A stretch of DNA of 26,715 nt from Tieghemiomyces parasiticus (lineage: Eukaryota; Kickxellomycota; Dimargaritomycetes; Dimargaritales; Dimargaritaceae): positions 1-26,715 of the forward strand of contig JANBPT010000666.1 of NCBI GenBank assembly GCA_027575765.1. Direction: 5' to 3'. The notes below the pieces were generated by a model, which did no database searches, was not told the origin of the DNA, and was given only the letters and a program-made list of their open reading frames with translations. The position numbers and the translations under genes were made by a program. How positions within the stretch are numbered: the stretch's first letter is position 1; each line of letters begins with the position of its first letter. Below, piece after piece: positions 1 through 10,200 of this stretch.

Positions 1-147
1 CCATAGTGCCATCCGTTGGCACTATTCCGTTAGTAAAGTCTATTACCAATATTCTCTTAAGCTCGCTTGTTGGTAAATGTCTATAGATTTTATTTAAGGT
101 TTTCTCCGTCAATAGTTAACCTACCAAACTTTGCGTTACAGATTCGG
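1..147 (+). repeat. Left terminal inverted repeat (pairs with 4159-4305)
   Basis: Bases 1-147 align to the reverse complement of 4159-4305, equal in length and about 70% identical with one or two single-base shifts. The outer ccatagtgccatc and inner tttgcgttaca blocks are the best conserved. Positions 3-11 and 17-25 also form a perfect 9-bp stem with a 5-nt loop. The copy keeps its CpG sites. The repeat may continue left of the window. Confidence 0.7.
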
Positions 148-251
148 ACAGCCCTGGTCCGACTGTACCTTCCTGAACTCTCCACTTTGTCTCGGAGGTT
201 CTTTTGAGAGCGGGACCAACTTCCAGATATTGGTCCACTTTACAGAGAATT

Positions 252-308
252 TCGGGGCGGGACTATTTTTAATATTGCAGAAAAGCGAAATAGAGACCTC
301 TGATTGGT
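252..308 (+). repeat. 57-bp inverted repeat, left copy
   Basis: Bases 252-308 match the reverse complement of 3140-3196 with five mismatches and no gaps. The repeat holds a GC-rich end (tcggggcgggac) and an AT-rich centre. It belongs to the CpG-retaining left end of the block. Confidence 0.8.
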
Positions 309-1239
309 CAATGCTATGTGTCCATTAGCTGATCATCTCTATGTGCACCATTGCCTATATTAGCTGTAAGTATTGGATCTGCACTTGGCTGTTTTACCAT
401 CATTGTCTCTAATTTTCATATGTCTACACAATTTTTTATGGTAATGCTCAATCTAATGATTATTTATTATTAAGAATATTGACTATTATAGTAGAAGTAC
501 AGTAGAGGGTGATAATAGGATATAATAGAATCCCAGAAAGGATTAAAAGAACATGGTATAGAAAAAGTGGGCAAATGGAAAAGGCATAAAGTCATGGAAA
601 GGGTCAATTGTGTGGATGTATAATAGACCTCAGCCCACTAGGCTTTGTGTTATTTGTATGTCTGTGATTGTGGGTACTTGCTGATGGTATGCTATTTCTA
701 TCCCAAAGACTAACATGAGGGTGGCAGGTGGAGACCCAAGGGCTGGCTTACCAAGCTGGAGTGTAAGGTAATGAGGAGTAAAGATACAATTAGAGAAAAG
801 TTTATTGGCTATATACAGCTAGTGGGTGTGCAGGACCTATTGGGGCTCTGGTTGATTAGCTTGGTGGTTGGTTGTGGTGACTTGGTGAGCAGCTGCAGGT
901 CATTTAACCAGACCAATAGATAATGCTAAGGAGATAAGGTGTTCCTGTGAGATGTTATCAAGACTTGCAGGGCTTTTAGTTGTTGGCTTCTGGAGGCTGA
1001 CAATGGCTAATGCCAGCTTATTCCAGCCACACAGTAGGACAAATTATCCTAAGGATAGCAGGATAAAGAAAAGTGGACAGGGGGATTATTAAACTAGGAA
1101 CAGGCAATTCAAGTCCCCAATTGGCTTAGGCAAGGGCCCCAAGAATACCAGTCCCTGTTTAGGCAGGGTTGGCATTCCCTAGTCCTTTGTACCCTGCAGA
1201 GTAGGGTGGGAATAGTAGACACAGTTATGAGTATTCTGG

Positions 1240-1371
1240 TGTGGTGATTGAGAACCACCACATTAGATTATCACAAGGTTAAGTCCAAGTCTGCTATTTC
1301 AGAATCATAAATTCTGTGATAGTAGAATAGCCTTTTGGTTATGGTATTAGACTTGGGCCTAATATCAACAC
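1240..1371 (+). repeat. 132-bp inverted repeat, left copy, with an 84-bp MITE-like core (1279-1362)
   Basis: Bases 1240-1371 match the reverse complement of 3755-3886 over exactly 132 bp without gaps, with 7 differences (about 95% identity), all transitions. Inside it, 1279-1362 begins ttaagtccaagtct and ends agacttgggcctaa, a near-perfect inverted pair, so the core looks like a very short MITE. The conserved unit is wider than that core, so the flanks were copied with it. Confidence 0.8.
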
Positions 1372-1879
1372 ATCTGGTAGTCTTCCTATCCCATTAGCAA
1401 CTGTGGTGCCATATACAGGGGTGGTAGTGTTGTGACCAGGAGGTCAGCAATGTGGATCCTCTCAGTGGTGAGCACCCATTAGGCGGATTCCTGGCCAGCA
1501 CAAGGTTAGAGATCCCGTATGGGACATAAGAGCACAAACATGGATATACAGGCCATTGGCTGTGCATTGGTTGAAAATACAGGGGAGGGGTGGTTAAGTG
1601 TAATGGTCTAGGCCTGCTCCCTCAGGAGGGAGTAGATATCCTTACTACCAATGGTGGGGGGCCAATGTGTTGGCTGTGGCTGGTGGTAATACCTTGGTGA
1701 TGCCAAACATACACTGGCTAAGTTTCACCCTCAGCACAGCTGTCATCAGGGCTGGTAGATGGTACACAGGTCTTTCAGGTGCTGGCTGAAGTTTAGGGGA
1801 AACCCCCAATAACAAGATTTCATGAGGGGATTGTCATAAGGTGTTCCACCTGTAATGATCAAGCAACAAGTTCTTTGAT

Positions 1880-2332
1880 GGGGAACTTTATTCTTGAGAA
1901 GGTAAAGAAGAAAGTGAAGGAAAGTGAAGTTGATAATGGTAGAAATGAGGGAAAGAAGGGGGGGATATATATATGAAAAAAGGAAAGGATGAAGATGGTA
2001 GAGAAAGGAGGGAGGATTTGGTTGTTGAGGATTTTTGTGAGGACAAAATCCAAGGGAGAGAAATGGGAGAAAAAAGGAGGAGAACAATTTGGAAATTGCT
2101 TACTAATGAGATGTAGCCAATAAGGATGGCCATTTCAAATCCTTTCATCTTTGCACCTGCTTTAAGACTATGGGAAAAAAGTAGATGAGTCATGCCAAGA
2201 CTCAAAGGAACCTCAGAGAACAATAGATAGGTCTGGGTAACCATTCAAGAACCAATAAGGTATCAGGATGGATGAGAAAGGGAGAGGGAATGGGAATGGG
2301 AAAGAGAAAGAGAGGAGGAGAGGAAAATGTGG
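1880..2332 (+). repeat. Purine-rich low-complexity tracts
   Basis: Two strongly purine-biased stretches lie on the plus strand, roughly 1880-2080 and 2273-2330; the second is almost only G and A. They produce spurious Phe/Ser/Pro/Leu-rich open frames on the minus strand. Such tracts can form triplex DNA, which is only a possibility here. No gene is called. Confidence 0.6.
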
Positions 2333-3139
2333 TGAATTCGCCACACCACCTACTTTTCAAAGCAGCCTAATCCATGGTGTAGCACTTTCAACCTTAGTAA
2401 ACATAGCAGGCAGAGGTTTGGTGGACTGGTTTGTGCCAAGGTGGTGCAATTATATATATTACATTTAATGCTTGAATATCCATTAGGATTTCAGACTTCT
2501 TACAGCTGTGTGATAGTTTGTGAAGTGTGCCATTCTGCAAAGTACAGTCAAGCACAAATGTAGAATCTCCAGCAGTTTCAGTTAGGAATTTGAGGACGTG
2601 GAGCCAAGGATAGGGAACCCCAAGGTGCAAATGGATAGGAGCACAGGCAACTATTCACAGAGAAAAGTTGGATCCTATCAAAATCAGATCAGTCATAGGT
2701 AATGGTACAAAAGAGACTGAGTTATCAAACAGAGTAGAGTAGACTGGTAGAACAGTATAATTAGCATACACCATGGGATTGAATTGTAGGAGGCACTGCC
2801 TAACCCTGAACTAAGCCCTTAGGTTGAGATTATAGAGGACTGGTCTGAAGGAAATCTAAGAGCATAATGAATCCCTATTGTCTAAATGCCTCTTCCCCTT
2901 TAAAAGTTCTTCTCTAAAAGCCCCCCAGCTAAGTCCTACATACTGTCCTTTTCTGAAGGTAACATTATAATCTAATATATCTTAAAGAGGCAAAGCTATT
3001 GTGGGTACTAAGTAAACTGTCTCATGGTATAAAGGACAGTGCTTATGATCATATCTATCACTTGAAAGGTTGTTAATTAGGTGGCCGGCCTAATCATAAA
3101 AGCCAACTGGCATGGCTGGTAGATTGATACATGGAACTG

Positions 3140-3196
3140 ACCAATCAGAGGTCTCTATTTATTTTTTCTGCAACATTAAGAATAGTCCCGCCCCGA
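3140..3196 (-). repeat. 57-bp inverted repeat, right copy, directly upstream of the 5S gene
   Basis: This is the reverse-complement partner of 252-308, about 91% identical. It ends 8 bp before the 5S rRNA gene, so it occupies the 5' flank of that gene. The left copy has no convincing 5S sequence next to it. Confidence 0.8.
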
Positions 3197-3204
3197 GGTT
3201 CTCA

Positions 3205-3320
3205 GTTGCGGCCATCTGATGGTGTAAGCACCGCATCCCGTTAGATCTGCGAAGTTAAGGACCATTCAGCCGATTTAGTACTAAGGTGGGTGACCACTTG
3301 GGAATAGTCGGTGCCGCAAC
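3205..3320 (+). rRNA. 5S ribosomal RNA
   Basis: This is the RNA-polymerase-III-transcribed 5S rRNA of the large ribosomal subunit. The ends pair as a perfect 8-bp helix I (gttgcggc with gccgcaac). The conserved segments gcaccgcatcccg, gatctgcgaagttaa, ttagtac and gggtgaccac are in canonical order, covering the internal promoter region. Ctgatggt can pair with accattcag (one bulge) to form the helix II/III arm. The 116-nt length is slightly below the usual 118-121. A T-rich pol III terminator (6 Ts, a C, 4 Ts) follows at once. The sequence resembles zygomycete 5S genes. It retains CpG sites although the surrounding repeat block has lost nearly all of them, which suggests it is functional. It could still be one of several dispersed copies or a recent pseudogene. 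Confidence 0.88.
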
Positions 3321-3754
3321 TTTTTTCTTTTGCTCAGATGACGATACCATCTCTACTTAGGACTAGTACCATAGTATGTGATATATACAACCTGGATACA
3401 ATGAGCTAGACAGTACCCAGAAGCATGGCTTAAAATCATTACCCAGGTTCAGAGTTACTAAAGCTTCACTTATGATAATGGTAATACTCAAGGTGGTAAA
3501 GGCATTGCTATCACCTGCCATGGCATCCACTTAGCCCAGGGTAGCATCACAGGGTGTGAGGTGACTAGGACAAGGAGTTGTCAAGGATGTGACCTGAAGA
3601 ACAATAGGCTGGGTTATAGGATTGGTCAGCACCAAGTGTCTTTAGAGAGTCAGTTGTGCCTCCAAATGACCATAGGTACTACAACCTAAACCACTTATAG
3701 CCAGGGTGTAAAAAGGATGACCATGTAGGAAATCTCATGATACACTGTGGGGGT

Positions 3755-3886
3755 GTGCTGATATTAGGCCCAAGTCTAATACCATAATCAAAAGACTATT
3801 CTACTATCACAGAATTTATGGTTTTGAAATAGTAGACTTGGACTTAACCTTGTGATAATCTAATGTGGTGGTCCTCAATCACCACA
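3755..3886 (-). repeat. 132-bp inverted repeat, right copy, with an 84-bp MITE-like core (3764-3847)
   Basis: This is the reverse-complement partner of 1240-1371, same length, 7 transitions and no indels. The core at 3764-3847 has the same internal inverted ends as the left copy (ttaggcccaagtcta against ttaagtccaagtcta). No CpG occurs in either copy. Confidence 0.8.
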
Positions 3887-4158
3887 GGGTGTTCCCATGG
3901 CACACAGGGAAAACTCCAACCATGAGTAGGCACCAGTGGATGTCTTGCTGATGCCATTCCTATAATAGATGAGATTAACTGCCCCACCATGGCATACTGC
4001 CAAGTAGACCAAGCATTCAGGAGACTTTAGTAGGGCTAACAAAGTGAGAGCTCCACAATCTTGTGAATCATGCTGCAACCTGAAAACTGGTACATATTAT
4101 TAAATGACTTCTACCAAACTTAAAAGTGTCTAAAAGTATACCTCTGGAGTCAAGGAAT

Positions 4159-4305
4159 CCAAATATGTAACGCAAAGAACAGTTGGCTAATATTGACAAA
4201 GATACAGAACAAATAAATACTATCAATGTGTAGCAAAAATGAGCTTATGGAACATAAGGATACTATAGGTTTACTAGGGGATAATGACAACAGATGGCAC
4301 TATGG
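4159..4305 (-). repeat. Right terminal inverted repeat (pairs with 1-147)
   Basis: This is the reverse-complement partner of bases 1-147. Base 1 pairs with 4305 and the tttgcgttac block at 130-139 pairs with 4167-4176. At several sites where the left copy has CpG this copy has TpG or CpA, so it looks like the more decayed arm. Confidence 0.7.
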
Positions 4306-4854
4306 GATGGAAATATTGAGAAAAAGCTGCCAGGCCCTGCATTGCATACTTGGGCCCAGCTTTTAAACTACTGTGTTCTAAGGATTTACTAAACTATTGT
4401 TGGAGCACCTGACTAGGCCTCTGTCACTTATGGACCTCTCCCAGAGGTTGTCCGGTTCCTTTCCTTGCTTTTCCTTTATTGGAGGTGTAGGTGCAAGCTG
4501 TTACAGCTCCTCAAGGGAGAAGCCGTGCTCGGCTTCACAATATTGTAATAAGATGACAGGATCTGATTGTTTGGGTTAGACCGGACTTAAAAAAACTGAC
4601 AATTGGAATATATTATGCAAAAAGCAAAATGCTGTTCCTGGAAGATAAAGCAGGCCCAGTATTAATTCATGTTGAAATACTACTGGAGACACACCCTACT
4701 GCACGTAGTCTGTGGTGATCGGATCAAAGATTGAGGATATCAAACAACATTATCACTGGAAAGTAAGCCATGTGGCAATCAGACACTTGGAACCCTATAG
4801 AAAGGTTAATACATAAATTGAACATAATCTATTGGTTCCTCCAAAATTTATGAA
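4306..4854. other. Intergenic, repeat block to tRNA; no gene seen
   Basis: About 550 bp lie between the right inverted repeat and the tRNA gene. A 60-codon frame at 4397-4579 is Ser/Cys-rich with no recognisable domain and is not supported. The one clear structure is a perfect 7-bp hairpin with a 4-nt loop at 4519-4536. CpG depletion continues to about 4450 and then eases. Confidence 0.5.
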
Positions 4855-4927
4855 GGCCCTGTAGCTCAGTGGAAAGAGCGTTCCCCTCCGGAGGGAAAAG
4901 TCCTCGGTTCGACCCCGAGCTGGGTCA
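4855..4927 (+). tRNA. tRNA-Arg (anticodon CCG)
   Basis: The 73-nt sequence folds as a cloverleaf: acceptor strand 4855-4861 with 4920-4926, D stem gctc/gagc, anticodon stem ttccc/gggaa with loop ctccgga (anticodon ccg at 4888-4890, reading CGG codons), a 5-nt variable loop, and T stem ctcgg/ccgag with loop ttcgacc. The discriminator base is A. Acceptor pair 6-67 is a U-U mismatch and 2-71 is G-U. There is no intron. A T-run starting at 4928 is the likely pol III terminator. It lies about 190 bp from the convergent 3' end of LCP5. Confidence 0.92.
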
Positions 4928-5116
4928 TCTTTTTAATGTAATTTTGGGCACCGATTATCATTGTTTATTATTCTTTGATTCTGTCCTTTCTATCTGTTGT
5001 TTTGTCCAACGCTGGCATTTCCCATATTCTTGATCCAGGTTTTCCTGTGACGAGCTTGTTTATAGATAGAATACCCGTAGTTGTAGTATAATTGCATAAA
5101 GTGGTACATGTATTTC

Positions 5117-6587
5117 TCACTTCCGGAACTTCTTGCCGTATGACTTTTTGCTGGAGGTCTTGCGCCTCTTGCCGCTGGATTTGCCGTCCTTGAGGCCTTC
5201 CAACATGTCGGCCGCATCCTTGTGGCCATTTCCCTTGCCTTTGGTGATGGTGTAGATGGCCGCCCGGCTCGCAAAGTCGTTGAGGTCCTAATAATGGGGA
5301 GGGCGGTAGGAAGTGGGCCCATGAAATCAGGGAGAGGCGCACAAAATTAGTAGTTGTAGGTGGTGGCCTCTCGGACAACAATCGAGATAAGGTCAAAGCT
5401 GGCGACCCAACGCCTGAAGGTTGGCCGCCAGATAGCCCTCATGCATTTTCTACTCACCTTGAATTCGTGGTCCAGACTCTGAAACGTGGACACCTTCTCC
5501 TGGTGCTTATCCTTACGGCTGATATCCATACGTTTGAAGTTGTCCTCCTCGTAGCGCTCGCGCTCGGCCCGCTTGCGCTTGTAGGCCTCGGACCCACCAA
5601 TACCGACGTTACCGTGCACCTCCTCCTCTTGCGGTCGAGTGTCGAACTCAGAGACCAGATCGCGCACAATCTCGGTCTGCATGGCCTTCTGACGGATGCG
5701 TTCCTCGAATCGCTTGCGTTTGGCGGCGGCGGAGGCTTCTTCTTCAAAGTGAGCCGGTGCCACTTTGGGCGCTTTGTAGAGGCCGTCGCCGTCCTTGCCG
5801 CCATCAGTCGAGACTGGGGAATGAGGTGAGAGGTAGCAGTGTCCGCCAGGATGAAATAAAACACCATTAGATACACATAGTGGATAGGGTTGGTTAGCTA
5901 ACTATTCAAAGGTAGGGGTCGAATCGTTCTCCAGGCTCATACCCCAATATCTATATCTATAGATAGATAGATATACATTAAAAGAAATCCACAATGACTT
6001 ACCTCGGGTAATATTCTCATTCACAGCCTTCATGCTAGCCATATTTGGTTTGAATTGTAAGGGGTCAGCCTCTGCCGCCTTGGCCTGGACTTCGGCGTAG
6101 ATCTTGGCGGGGTTTTCCAAGCTGGCAGCGCGCACCACCTTGTCGATCTGATACTTCAGCTTTGCCTCCACGGGTCGCAATTTCTCCAGATAGACCCGGT
6201 TTTCAATCAGATGCTGGATGACCGGATGGTCCACGGTGGAAGTGCCCCGTAACTTGAGATCGACAAAGTAGGCCACGTCGGTAAGGTACTCAAGAAGGAG
6301 GTGGTATTTGGCCTCCAGTAGACTGATGCCGTCGGTCGTGTTCGTCGGCTTGGCGCCATGGTCACCAGCAAGTCTGGCGAAGTGAGCGGATAACATGAGC
6401 GCGGAGGTAGGGTGGGTAAGTCTAGTGTTCTGTTACCGTAGAGTAGTTAACAACTGACGTCTAACCGACCTTACGACCTAAGGTTCAAGACCACTTACTC
6501 GGCACGGTGCTTCTTCACTTGCTTATGGACAGTGTCCAAAGAGCCAATGAGCTCCTTGAGGCGGTCGTTTAGTGCGGAGGGGGGCAT
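5117..6587 (-). CDS. LCP5: Lcp5/neuroguidin-like U3 snoRNP (SSU processome) protein, 4 exons
   Basis: Exons on the minus strand are 6587-6499, 6373-6003, 5813-5458 and 5287-5117, giving 328 residues (neuroguidin 315, yeast Lcp5 357). Introns are 125, 189 and 170 bp with donors GTAAGT, GTAAGT, GTGAGT and acceptors CAG, CAG, TAG; codon phase is kept at every junction. Exon 2 carries the Sas10/Utp3/C1D domain, with the family signatures SLLEAKYHLLLEYL, RVYLEKLRP, KLKYQIDK and DPLQFKPN. Exons 3-4 are rich in Lys/Arg/Glu and end in the typical basic tail SSKKSYGKKFRK. The family acts in the nucleolus on pre-18S rRNA processing as part of the U3-containing small-subunit processome. The start ATG has a good context (cacc before ATG) and is the first in exon 1. 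The gene is divergent from UTP12, another processome gene. Exon edges are manual inferences. Confidence 0.88.
5945..5977. repeat. TATC/GATA microsatellite with a palindromic centre in LCP5 intron 2
   Basis: The run ctatatctatagatagatagata inside the 189-bp intron reads partly as its own reverse complement (tatctatagata). It is a simple-sequence tract likely to vary in length. No function is inferred. Confidence 0.6.
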
Positions 6588-7204
6588 GGTGCATGTGATG
6601 GGCTAAAGGTATTGCGACGGTAACAAGCAGTGAAGGGTAATGAGCAAAACTGGGTCGTGAGAGCTGTCCGAGGTCAGAACCGAATGGGGGCATAGGTCCA
6701 TGGGTCGATTGTAGTCCGTTCCGCAAGTGTTGCATCGGATTTGGGATCCTTGCCCTCGCCATGTTCACTAGTTTTCTTTTGACGGTAGCTCCTATCCAAG
6801 CAGCGAAATTAATTATCACGTGAGTGAATTCGTTGCCCTTTCTTTTTTTCTTTTTTCTTTTTTTCAAGTCACTGGCAAGTTATTACCTGCTTACCCAGCC
6901 CTCCGGGTCGATTTTTGAAATAATCCACGGTTGGCGACACTCGCTGCCGCCGCAGAGCGTTGGGAGCACAGTATGAACAAGTGAAAAAAAATAATTAATC
7001 ATAGTCGAGTATGCAGCTGTCGTCTCTCCCCCAAATGCCCGCTTGACCGGCAAGTTCATATCGAGACTTTACCGCATTCCTACCCTACCTCTGTGCCACG
7101 GTTGATCCCGTCTAACGCGAACCTCACTCACTTAGCGACTCCATTGCCCTTTACAAGCTCTTCTTTACCCTATTCCCACACTCGCTGCTACCGATATAAC
7201 CGCG
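6588..7204. promoter_or_regulatory. Bidirectional promoter region between LCP5 and UTP12
   Basis: The 617 bp between two divergent start codons must hold both promoters unless one is buried in a coding region. Visible elements are an E-box CACGTG at 6817-6822 and, next to it, a long T-rich tract at about 6838-6866. A second short A-run is at 6983-6990. I see no canonical TATA box and no clear PAC or RRPE motif of the yeast ribosome-biogenesis type. A start upstream of either gene is not indicated. Confidence 0.55.
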
Positions 7205-10200
7205 ATGGGAAAGACCTACCTGCGGTATGAGCCCGAGGGCGCCTTCGGCGTCATCGTCAGTCAGAAGGCCAACGCAGTATTCGACGCGGATGGCCGGTGT
7301 ATCATTGCCCCAGGTCTCGAAAACGTCCAGATATGGAGCGCCAAGAAGGGTACTCTTGAGGCCACCTGGTCCGACCCAGCCAACAAAGCCGAAATAACGG
7401 TCCTGTGCCGCGCGCCCGCGGGAGACCGCTACGCTGTTGGGTACGCCAACGGGGCTATCCGAGTCTTCGCCGCTCCTTCTGGCGAACTCCTCGTCACGTT
7501 CAACGGGCACCGGTCGTCCGTCTCGACCTTGGCCTTCGACAGGTCTGGGACTACCCTGGTCTCGGGTGCCCGTGACACGCACATCATCCTGTGGAACGTC
7601 CTCGCGGAGTCCGGTATCTGCCGCCTCACTGGACACAAGGATGAAGTCACCGCTGTGCACTTTCTCTATACCCGCGACGGCCGAGCCACCCATGTCGTGA
7701 GCGGATCTAAGGACACTCTGATCAAGCTGTGGGACCTTGACACTCAGCACTGTGTAGAGACCCTGGCTGAGCACCGGAGTGAGGTATGGTCCCTAGCGGT
7801 GAACCCGCATCAGACCCGTCTGGTGGCCGGTTCCTCAGACCGCGGCCTGAAAGTGTGGCGCCTACACGCCGATCGTCTTGACGAGGGGTATCTGGCCGGG
7901 ACCGCAGATGAGCCGGCCGCGGAGACTGCCGCCCCTGATGCTGCGCCCACGCCGATCAGCGGCGTGTTCGAGTACTACGGGGAGGTACCTCGCCAAAGCA
8001 CCGAGCGCGTTGCTCAGCTGCAGTTCGACAGCCAGGGATTCTACCTCGCCTGCCTTCCGACTACCCGCAATGTAGAACTTTTCCGACTGTACAGTGAAGA
8101 AATCCTTCAGAAGAAGCTCCGCCGGCGTCTCCGGCACCGGCGCGCCAAGTCTAAGGCTAAGGCCAAGGAACAGGGTGAGAATGTGGCAGCGACGGGGGCC
8201 GAAACCGAAGCGACTCCGTCGGTCACGGCTGCTGACGAGATTGTGCCCTACCAGGTCCTGCGGGCCGACGCGAAGGTACGCTCCGTCGACTTCCAACCGC
8301 CGGCTCCCGCTCACTCCCGCACCCGGCCCACCGTGCCGGCCCGTCTGATTCACAGCAAACTAAATCATGGCGGCGACGATGATGACGACGACGACCGAGA
8401 GGCGAGCGCGTACGGCCCTCCATCCAAAACCACCGACCTCAGCCTGTTGGTGGCTACCACCAACAATCAGCTGGCCGTGTACCAAATCGCCAATCCAGAG
8501 CGGGTCAAGGAGGACCCCGAGGCGCGCACTCCAACTTTGCAGTACAATGTCGACTTGGCTGGCCACCGCGGTGAGGCGCGGGCCATCGCCCTCAGCTCAG
8601 ACGACGAACTCCTGGCCACGGCGTCTAACGGCCTACTTAAGGTCTGGAACACCCAAACGATGGCCTGCATTCGGACCATGGCCTGCGGCCCGGCCAACTG
8701 CGTTGAGTTTCTGCCCGGTGATAAGCACATCGTTGTAGGCACCAAGACGGGTCACCTTGAACTGTTTGATATTTCGGCTAACGTACTTATGGAATCCATT
8801 GCTGCCCATGCCAAGGAAGTATGGTCCGTGGCCGTCCAACCTGACCGCCGCGGTTTGGCCTCCGGATCAGCCGACCATACCGTCAAGTTTTGGGAGTTTG
8901 AACTGGTCGAGCGGCCCGCCGAGTCAGCTGACTCCGTCTTGGGCGCCCAGCGCATCACGCTGCAGCACGCTCGCACCCTCGAGGTGGGCCAGAGCGTCCT
9001 CTGCGTCCGGTTCGCTCGCAGCATGAAACACCTCGCCGTGTCTCTCCTCGATGCCACCGTCAAGACCTTCTTCGTAGACACCCTTAAGTACCATTTGAGT
9101 TTCTACGGCCACAGCCTGCCGGTGCTGTCCCTAGACATTTCGGACGACGGCGCCCTGCTGGCTACGGGGTCCTCGGACAAGAACCTCAAGATCTGGGGCA
9201 TGGACTTTGGTGACTGCCACCGGTCCCTTTTCGCCCATCAGGATAGCGTAACCTGCGTCCGCTTCGTCCCGGAGACCCATTATGTCTTCACATCCGGCCG
9301 GGACAAGCTGGTCAAGTACTGGGATGCCGACAAGTTCACGCCCATCATGAAACTGGAGGGTCACCAGGCCGAGGTATGGGGACTGGTCGTTAGCCGCTTC
9401 GGCAACTGGGTTTTCTCGACGGGCCAGGATCGATCGATCCGAGTGTGGGTGCGGACGGAGGAACCCCTATTCCCTGAAGAAGAGAAGGAGCGCGACATGG
9501 AGGAGGAGTACGAGTCCAACCTGGTCCACGAACTGGAACGGTCCCAACTCACCACTAATCTCGAGGCTCCTGAGGATGAGCGCGGCCAGAGCGAATCCAC
9601 CCGGGCCACCCGCCTGACGGTCGAGACGCTGAAGGCCGGCGAGCGCATCATGGAAGCCTTGGACCTCGTCGAGCAGGAGCGGTTGGCACTAGAAACCTAC
9701 GAAATGGTAAGTACCGATTAGCGTGACGCATTAGAAGATTAACACCACTGGCCTCATCCGCTCCCTTGGTTTGTACCCGGGAGGATGCGCTAGTTGAGAG
9801 ATAACTTGGCTTGCTTGCTCATGGTAACCTGGATCTAACCACCTACTCCCAATTTATCCTCTCCCCGCCTTTTCCAACTTCTTTCTCTGTACCAACCGCT
9901 TCAATCCGGTAGATGAAGGACAAGGGCCCGCTTGCCATCCCGTTCCCGACCAAGAACCCTATCCTCGTTGCGCTGGGTGACCTCACGCCCGAGCGCTACC
10001 TTCTCCAGGTCTTCGAGAAGGTCCGACCCGTTGAGATGGAGGACGCCCTCCTCGTCCTTCCCTTCAACAAGGCCACGGCCCTCTTCCGCTATTTTGACCA
10101 TTGGATCCAGAAGAGTTGGAATATTAACCTAGTGTGCCGCGTGCTCTTCTTTTTGCTGCGTGTACACCACCAGCAAATCTCGGCATCGCAGGACCTCGGC

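Larger units (their letters stand above)
1..4305. mobile_element. Non-coding inverted-repeat-bounded element (non-autonomous transposon or repeat island), left end possibly cut by the window
   Basis: The block is delimited by 147-bp inverted repeats and contains two further inverted pairs. No frame encodes a transposase, reverse transcriptase or other recognisable protein; the longest frames are low-complexity products of a purine-rich tract. It is AT-richer than the flanking genes and strongly CpG-depleted inside. A 5S rRNA gene sits in the right half. Long terminal inverted repeats without coding capacity fit a non-autonomous DNA transposon or foldback element, but target-site duplications cannot be tested because the left terminus is at or beyond base 1. 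It could instead be a composite of nested repeats. The class of element is an inference; the repeats are read directly. Confidence 0.5.

Noticed and set aside
148..251. A degenerate second 5S gene on the minus strand beside the left 57-bp repeat
   Set aside because: Only a short stretch resembling atctgcgaagtt is found; helix I and the other conserved blocks are missing.
1746..2244. Three overlapping minus-strand frames rich in Phe, Ser, Pro and Leu
   Set aside because: They are read through a purine-rich tract, overlap each other in different frames and show no domain; low-complexity artefacts.
1240..3886. Repeat-induced point mutation as the cause of the repeat differences
   Set aside because: The seven transitions are not concentrated at CpA sites and run in both directions between copies. 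The block's main signal is CpG loss, which fits methylation decay better.
5467..5829. 120-codon plus-strand frame antisense to LCP5 exon 3
   Set aside because: It lies opposite a well-supported exon and its composition is explained by the complementary Lys/Arg/Glu codons.
5454..5876. 140-codon minus-strand frame overlapping LCP5 exon 3
   Set aside because: It is the wrong frame. The frame giving FEERIRQKAMQTEIVRDLV is the one that splices in phase with the Sas10/C1D exon and the SSKKSYGKKFRK tail.
7151..9651. Many frames of 60-160 codons on both strands inside UTP12
   Set aside because: They are shadows of a GC-rich coding region; only the 7205 frame has WD repeats.
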